A stretch of DNA of 64,000 nucleotides from Nemertoderma westbladi (taxonomy: Eukaryota; Xenacoelomorpha; Nemertodermatida; Nemertodermatidae). Shown piece after piece: positions 57,801-64,000 of this stretch. Every line of letters begins with the position of its first letter. Positions within the stretch are counted from its first letter, which is position 1. The DNA lies in the NCBI GenBank assembly GCA_032718475.1, contig JAUCBJ010007900.1:1-64000 (forward strand). Direction: 5' to 3'. The position numbers and the translations under genes are program-made. A model generated the notes under the pieces. That model had not been told where the DNA came from and did not search any database. It was given only the letters and a program-made list of their open reading frames with translations.

Positions 57801-60085
57801 AATAAAACTACAAACCGGGCGCGGTGCCACGTTCTTAAACTAAAAATCTAATAAAACTACAAACCGGGCGCGGTGCCACGTTCTTAAACTAAGTATCTAA
57901 TAAAACTACAAACCGGGCGCGGTGCCACGTTCTTAAACTAAAAATCTAATAAAACTACAAACCGGGCGCGGTGCCACGTTCTTAAACTAAATAACTAATA
58001 AAACTACAAACCGGGCGCGGTGCCACGTTCTTAAACTAGGTATCTAATAAAACTACAAACCGGGCGCGGTGCCACGTTCTTAAACTAAAAATCTAATAAA
58101 ACTACAAACCGGGCGCGGTGCCACGTTCTTAAACTAAGTATCTAATAAAACTACAAACCGGGCGCGGTGCCACGTTCTTAAACTAAAAATCTAATAAAAC
58201 TACAAACCGGGCGCGGTGCCACGTTCTTAAACTAAGTATCTAATAAAACTACAAACCGGGCGCGGTGCCACGTTCTTAAACTAAAAATCTAATAAAACTA
58301 CAAACCGGGCGCGGTGCCACGTTCTTAAACTAAATATCTAATAAAACTACAAACCGGGCGCGGTGCACGTTTTTAAACTAAATATCTAATAAAACTACAC
58401 ATCGGGCGCGGTGCTACGTTCTTAAACTAAATATCTAATAAAACTACAAACCGGGCGCGGTGCCACGTTCTTAAACTAAGTATCTAATAAAACTACAAAC
58501 CGGGCGAGGTGCCACGTTCTTAAACTAAGTATCTAATAAAACTACAAACCGGGCGCGGTGCCACGTTCTTAAACTAAGTATCTAATAAAACTACAAACCG
58601 GGCGCGGTGCCACGTTCTTAAACTAAGTATCTAATAAAACTACAAACCGGGCACGGTGCCATGTTCTTAAACTAAATATCTAATAAAAATACAAACCGGG
58701 CGCGGTGCCACGTTCTTAAATTAAGTATCTAATAAAACTACAAACCGGGCGCGGTGCCACGTTCTTAAACTAAGTATCTAATAAAACTACAAACCGGGCG
58801 CGGTGCCACGTTCTTAAACTAAGTATCTAATAAAACTACAAACCGGGCACGGTGCCACGTTCTTAAACTAAATATCTAATAAAAATACAAACCGGGCGCG
58901 GTGCCACGTTCTTAAATTAAGTATCTAATAAAACTAGAAACCGGGCGCGGTGCTACGTTCTTAAACTAAATATCTAATAAAACTACAAACTGGGCACGGT
59001 GCCACGTTCTTAAACTAAATATCTAATAAAACTACAAACCGGGCGCGGTGCCACGTTCTTAATTTAAACTTCTAATAAAACTACAAACCGGGCGCGGTGC
59101 CACGTTCTTACACTAACTATCTAATAAAACTACAAACCGGGCGCGGTGCCACGTTCTTAAACTAAGTATCTAATAAAACTACAAACCGTGCACGGTGCCA
59201 CGTTCTTAAACTAAATATCTAATAAAAATACAAACCGGGCGCGGTGCCACATTCTTTAACTAAAAATCTAATAAAACTACAAACCGGGCGCGGTGCCACG
59301 TTCTTAAACTAAATATCTAATAAAACTACAAACCGGGCGCGGTGCCACGTTCTTAAACTAAATATCTAATAAAACTACAAACCGGGCGCGGTGCCACGTT
59401 CTTAATTTAAACTTCTAATAAAACTACAAACCGGGCGCGGTGCCACGTTCTTAAACTAAATATCTAATAAAACTACACATCGGGCGCGGTGCTACGTTTT
59501 TAAACTAAATATCTAATAAAACTACAAACCGGGCGCGGTGCCACGTTCTTAAACTAAAAATCAAATAAAACTACAAACCGGGCGCGGTGCACGTTTTTAA
59601 ACTAAATATCTAATAAAACTACAAACCGGGCGCGGTGCCACGTTCTTAAACTAAATATCTAATAAAACTACAAACCGGGCGCGGTGCCACGTTCTTAAAC
59701 TAAAAATCTAATAAAACTACAAACCGGGCGCGGTGCACGTTTTTAAACTAAATATCTAATAAAACTACAAACCGGGCGCGGTGCCACGTTCTTAAACTAA
59801 AAATCTAATAAAACTACAAACCGGGCGCGGTGCACGTTTTTAAACTAAATATCTAATAAAACTACACATCGGGCGCGGTGCTACGTTCTTAAACTAAATA
59901 TCTAATAAAACTACAAACCGGGCGCGGTGCCACGTTCTTAAACTAAATATCTAATAAAATTACAAATCGGGCGCGGTGCCACGTTCTTAAACTAAATATC
60001 TAATAAAACTAGAAACTAAATAAATCTAATAATCTAATAAACTAAATAATCTAATAACAGTCAAAACCGGGCGCGGTGACACGTT
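48868..60085. repeat. 11-kb array of a 49-bp unit
   Basis: About 225 copies of TCTAATAAAACTACAAACCG + GGCGCGGTGCCACGTTCTTA + AACTAAATA. Main variants are ACATTCTTTAACTAAAAA, GTGCTACG, GTGCACGTTTTT, CTTACACTAACTA, CTTAATTAAACT, and short units where ACTAAAAATAAAACTAC loses 8 bp. Variants recur in fixed order (for example short unit, CTTACACTAACTA unit, AAGTATC unit at 55.7-57.7 kb), so it has several higher-order subfamilies. First and last units (GACACATTC, GACACGTTTG) are the most diverged. Confidence 0.97.
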
Positions 60086-61370
60086 TGTATATTATATTAC
60101 ACAATACAAATGTAATGACGAAAACATATTGCAGAAGTGACCCCCCTCCCCTCCCTCTTTACCATACCCCTCTCTAACCACCCCCCCCCCCCCCCGGGCA
60201 GTAGCATCCACTAGCAAATTGCTATTCGCTACTGTCCGAGTTCATATACGTTTCCTCCTTCCATAATTTAACTGGCACACTTAACTATTGTGCTAGGTGG
60301 AGGGTGTAAAATCTTGAAACAATAAACAACAATAAACAAGCTACGTAATAAACAATAACCATAAGCTACATACGCGACACGTACTGTATGTGCTATTTCA
60401 TAATCGTATGTTTTATAATTGGCGGGTCTGTGGATTGGTAATAAATTTAGAGGATGTATGCGTATGGTACAGTACCTACTACTGTACCTATGTATAAAAC
60501 ACACCTGCATTATTGATACTGTACACCTGTACACCAATACAGTACACCACTACACACATATAATTAATACATAGGCCTACACCTACCCACAGGCACTGAA
60601 CAGTTGTAGTAGTACTCGCATGACCCACTACAGTGCTATATACGGCTTAACATGCTTGCGCACCTGTTTCAAAAGAGTGGTTAAACATCTGTAACCGTAT
60701 CTACTGTATGCCTATGCACGAAACGTATGTTAGGCATATTTGAAACGTATGTTGCCTATGCATATAACGAGATAGACCATATGTCGAGATAGACCAAGTA
60801 GTGTCCCTGCTCTCAAGCGATGATCATCAGATCATTATCAACGAACGTAGTTGCTGGACGACGTCTAGATCGTTTACCGCGGGCGCGGGGCGGATTACTC
60901 AAGTTTAACCCTCAAAAGAGGCCAGTTTTTCCAGTTATTTAATACTGCACTACCGGTAGTACAGTATCGTCAGAGGTTAGCCTTAGGTCCAAATCGGTAC
61001 ACGTTAGGTCATGTAGCATTGTCCCGTAGCGTTAGGTCCTGGCGCATTAGGTGCTGTAGAATATATCTGACTGCGGGACTGGTGATTCTCTATTAATCTA
61101 TTTTACAATATCCTAACTCTCGTTTATTGTTTTGGTTCCTTTCAACTCGACTCTGTACACTGTAACCTAGGCGCCTTACTATCCTGCCTGGTTTTGGATA
61201 CAGACTGGACCTACTGTACTGACTTCTTGGCACGGCCCTAACGCTACCAGGACTTATGACTTAACCAGGACCTAATGGGAATTCCACGGACCTTAAGCGC
61301 CAGAACCTAATGCCATGGACCTAAAGCGCCAGGACCTAACGCACCATCATAACCTCGCCAGATAGTATGC
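60086..61370. other. Non-coding flank; poly-C at 60181-60195 and inverted GCGTTAGGTCC motifs
   Basis: No coding region is supported. A perfect 17-bp inverted pair (GCGTTAGGTCCTGGCGC at 61029-61045, GCGCCAGGACCTAACGC at 61328-61344) lies among several further GGACCTAA/TTAGGTCC motifs. A promoter for the downstream LRR gene could lie here; no TATA box was convincing. Confidence 0.45.
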
Positions 61371-61414
61371 CATGGCTGCATGTACTCACATGGCCACTGC
61401 TGCACTGGCAACTG
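61371..61414 (+). other. Possible 5' UTR exon end of the LRR gene
   Basis: A strong donor GGCAACTG|GTAAGT at 61415 and a strong acceptor TTTATTCTGCTGCAG ending at 61518 could define a 104-bp 5' intron ahead of the LRR gene. It would lie wholly in the 5' UTR. This is inferred from splice-site strength only. Confidence 0.35.
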
Positions 61415-61597
61415 GTAAGTCGCACTGAATAACTACTGTCAGGCTGTCAGGCCTATTCCTGTATTCCAGTATTCAGTAGGCCTACTAATTGGATTGTTGT
61501 TGCTTTATTCTGCTGCAGTCAAACAGTGCATTTTTACAGTCTAATTTTCATTCCCATACCTTCAGACCGCCCTTGAGGCAGATTAAATGTTACCGGT

Positions 61598-63376
61598 ATG
61601 GTACCAACCATGGATGTGGAGGCTTTGGATAACCCACCGTTTATTCAGAACAAGGACAGTCCTTGTTTCATACTGGTACCACTTCAGGAAAAATGTCTGG
61701 ACAAAGTCGCGCGAACATTGGCAGACCTAATTGAGACTGCAGAATTTCGGAAAAGAGCTAATAAAGATTATGTTTGCAATGTTAGCGCTATCTGTAACTG
61801 GTTGGGTGTTCCATATACACTACGCATAGATCTTCGGAAATGTATCCTTCGTTCGTATGCATTGGTAGTTAGTGAGCTTAAACCTTTTTATGATGTTGGA
61901 GTAGTCGCATTAACACCTGAAAATCAGACAGACGAGATTATTATGGATTCATGTCGAATGACCTTCCACTATATTATGCAGTCTTATAAGAACGTATTTT
62001 TGGAGCAGTGTGTCGGATCCATTGATCTCATAATAAACAAGAACGAACTGTTTGGCGAAGAATTTCCCGCAGCTCTAATTCGCGTTCTCTTACTTTGGCT
62101 CCCCGAAATCTCTCACGCATTGAGGGTGTTAGATCTGGATAGAGCAAATACCCTCTCATGTCACGCTCACGATGACCCTGTTCGGATGTCAGATATGGGT
62201 TTTAGTACCGGTAGGGCAGTTAAGTTTCCTCAACTGACAACTCTGAAGTCTAGATTGACAATAAATGACTCTACAGTGAGAGCTATTGCCCAAGGTTGTC
62301 CAATGCTCGAAATATTATGCATTCCGGCATCTTCTGTCACTTTAAAAGGACTTTGTAACCTTTCCCAACTTGCACGATTACGCACTTTAGACATCACAAA
62401 ATGTCCCTCAATATCAGTCAATGATATGATTGATTTACAGGAGATTATGCCCCGGCTTTCTATCAGGACAGAGAAAATAATGGTCGTACTAATGGGATTA
62501 ATCAAACGTGACAGAGATCCATCCACAACAAACTTCGACTTTAGTGAGTTCACGTTACAGTATTATCGTGATGAAATCAATTCGTATCGGTTTGCGATTT
62601 ATCCTGTTACCCCTCTGCATGTATTGTCAATTACAAACAAACTTAAAGACTACCTTCTACCCAACTGCAAAGATACCGTTGAAAGTTTATACCTTAATTT
62701 AAGTTGGGATCTGATGTTTTTGAGAAACCCTACTTCACAGTTGCAACTTGAAAATCAGCTATTAGCTCAAGTGAGTCACTTTCCTAACTTAAAATTTTTA
62801 TCTTTTAATTCGTGTTGTATTCATCATTTTTTTTCGGCTGCTGTTTTCAATGAAGTTATTTTACCCCAAGTCAGTCACGTTCGATTTGAATCTTCGGAAG
62901 TTTCATTGGTTAATTTATTTAAATTGTTTCCGAATCTAAATGAATTGACTCTTGATTGTAGGGATGGACATTATTTAAGTGCCGGCCTTCCCTTATTGAA
63001 CAATGTTCAAACTCTTTTTATAACGGTGTCGTACAGACGTCTTGTAAGTTACCTGCGAATGTTTCCTTCATTGACTAAACTCTCGATTACTCTGGACATT
63101 AAGTTCTTAGAAATGGATTTTACTAATACTATGTCTTGGAAGGAAATTTTGATGCGAGAAGTCCAATATCAACAACAACAAGATCAAGAACAACAAGAAG
63201 ATCAAGGACAACAAGAACATCTTCAAGGTTTGAGTATCGAGAATATATTGGTTTCGGAGAATCATGCTTTAGGACTAAAGTACTTCAATATCGAGGGCTC
63301 GGATCAATTCGATGATATTGCAGAGTCAATTCGTAATATATTTCGGGAGCGGTGTCACAATTTAATAAATAAATAA
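61598..63376 (+). CDS. Leucine-rich-repeat protein, 592 residues, single coding exon
   Basis: A long uninterrupted frame with ordinary codon use. The first ATG (61598) is followed by a second in frame at 61610 with a better start context (AACCATGG), so translation may begin at residue 5. An alpha-helical N-terminus (about residues 25-170) precedes irregular LRRs: CPMLEILCIP and LARLRTLDITKCPSIS (about 235-280), FPNLKFLSFNSC (about 395), FPNLNELTLDC (about 445) and FPSLTKLSITLD (about 495). A Gln/Glu-rich run (about 525-545) breaks the last repeats. LRRs of the AIAQGCPxLxxL / LDITKCPSIS kind are common in F-box and ZYG11-like substrate receptors, but I see no F-box. No signal peptide or membrane segment is seen, so it is probably intracellular. 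Exact family unknown. Confidence 0.8.
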   Translation: MVPTMDVEALDNPPFIQNKDSPCFILVPLQEKCLDKVARTLADLIETAEFRKRANKDYVCNVSAICNWLGVPYTLRIDLRKCILRSYALVVSELKPFYDVGVVALTPENQTDEIIMDSCRMTFHYIMQSYKNVFLEQCVGSIDLIINKNELFGEEFPAALIRVLLLWLPEISHALRVLDLDRANTLSCHAHDDPVRMSDMGFSTGRAVKFPQLTTLKSRLTINDSTVRAIAQGCPMLEILCIPASSVTLKGLCNLSQLARLRTLDITKCPSISVNDMIDLQEIMPRLSIRTEKIMVVLMGLIKRDRDPSTTNFDFSEFTLQYYRDEINSYRFAIYPVTPLHVLSITNKLKDYLLPNCKDTVESLYLNLSWDLMFLRNPTSQLQLENQLLAQVSHFPNLKFLSFNSCCIHHFFSAAVFNEVILPQVSHVRFESSEVSLVNLFKLFPNLNELTLDCRDGHYLSAGLPLLNNVQTLFITVSYRRLVSYLRMFPSLTKLSITLDIKFLEMDFTNTMSWKEILMREVQYQQQQDQEQQEDQGQQEHLQGLSIENILVSENHALGLKYFNIEGSDQFDDIAESIRNIFRERCHNLINK

Positions 63377-64000
63377 TAATGTAGCTAGATGAAACGAAAC
63401 CAAGCCCTTCATCTTTCCTACAGTACTATCTTCATTAATAACCGGAGAACCCACCTGAATATGATAATACGGCCGACTATAAATTATAGTAGACTAACGT
63501 CGATATAACTACAGTATATCATAACTCAAATTAATATCACATCACATCTAGGCGAATGAACAATGTAAATTATCAATTAAGTGAGAGGAGCATGTGGCAA
63601 GTCATTCTAACCAAAACAAAAAGTCAATTGCAAAAATGTTACTGTTTAATTTTTTATTCTAATTAGCTGCCATTATCATTTGTGTCGATTTCCACTCCGA
63701 GAGACTAACTTAATTGTGTTAAGAGAGCCCCCCCCCCCCCCCCCCCCCCCTATTTTATTTATTTTATATATGGAGTGTCCTTCTGTGCTGTAATGTATAT
63801 GTATATATTTATATATGGAGTGACCTATATTTTATTATTTTATATATGGAGTGTCATATGATGCAGCGAGGATGGCATAACGAAACGAAACGAAAGAAAT
63901 TTCAATTTCGTTTCGTTTTCAAAAATTTAAGTTTTTTTTTTATCAATCTATGAAATTTTGTTTCGTTTCATAGATTTTAAATTCGCTTTTCGTTTTGTTT
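63377..64000. other. 3' flank of the LRR gene; poly-C, 'TATATATGGAGTG' triplet and CGAAA/TTTCG pentamer palindrome
   Basis: An AATAAATAAATAAT stretch overlaps the stop and could polyadenylate the LRR transcript. A 23-base C run lies at 63728-63750. TATATATGGAGTG occurs three times (63766-63860). The last 120 bases hold CGAAACGAAACGAAA facing TTTCGTTTCGTTTT, a hairpin-forming simple repeat cut by the window edge. Confidence 0.5.

Overview
This is animal (metazoan) nuclear DNA. It is AT-rich, has spliced genes with GT/AG introns and no operons, and is heavily loaded with tandem arrays and transposable elements. A recognisable basonuclin-family gene and a canonical elongator tRNA-Met point to an invertebrate animal. 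An invertebrate deuterostome is my weak guess from overall repeat character; no species-level call is possible from the sequence alone.

The main result is a multi-exon basonuclin-like zinc-finger gene on the minus strand, spanning about 7.1-31.0 kb. I could thread eleven coding exons whose splice phases all agree (31005-30903, 29368-29257, 20787-20673, 19586-19458, 19071-18877, 17641-17235, 14164-13843, 13699-13534, 13345-13095, 12683-12588, 7688-7116). They give about 822 residues: an N-terminal cysteine cluster, the conserved alpha-helical N-terminal domain, a zinc finger split by an intron, a low-complexity and acidic middle, and two C-terminal C2H2 finger pairs. Its introns hold tandem arrays: a 46-bp array of about 3.7 kb inside the intron that splits a finger pair, 44-bp and 53/56-bp arrays in intron 2, and an intron 1 made almost wholly of two arrays. 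One of these is amplified from the splice donor junction and the other from the splice acceptor junction. All decoy donors and acceptors in intron 1 lead to an in-frame stop.

Layout: 0-3.1 kb, a SAP-domain/reverse transcriptase/restriction-like-endonuclease non-LTR retrotransposon, 5' cut by the window and frameshifted near its end. 4.6-5.7 kb, a 17/23-bp array. 7.1-31.0 kb, the basonuclin gene with a SINE, foldback elements, a partial exon duplication and arrays. 31.1-31.8 kb, a decayed retrotransposon copy. 32.0-38.0 kb, a foldback element interrupted by two copies of a 32/33-bp array that flank an APE-type non-LTR retrotransposon (minus strand, three frameshifts). 39.8-41.3 kb, a 21-bp array. 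41.75 kb, a tRNA-Met gene. 43.5-47.7 kb, a TIR-bounded element holding a 1.5-kb direct dimer, with a Mutator-like MITE (9-bp TSD) at its right border. 48.9-60.1 kb, an 11-kb array of a 49-bp unit. 61.6-63.4 kb, a leucine-rich-repeat protein gene, plus strand. Homopolymeric C or G runs of 15-25 bp recur throughout, often inside the foldback elements.

Only three genes look functional: the basonuclin, the tRNA and the LRR protein. Everything else is repeat or mobile DNA. Calls rest on motif recognition, reading frames and splice phases read by eye; no database search was run.
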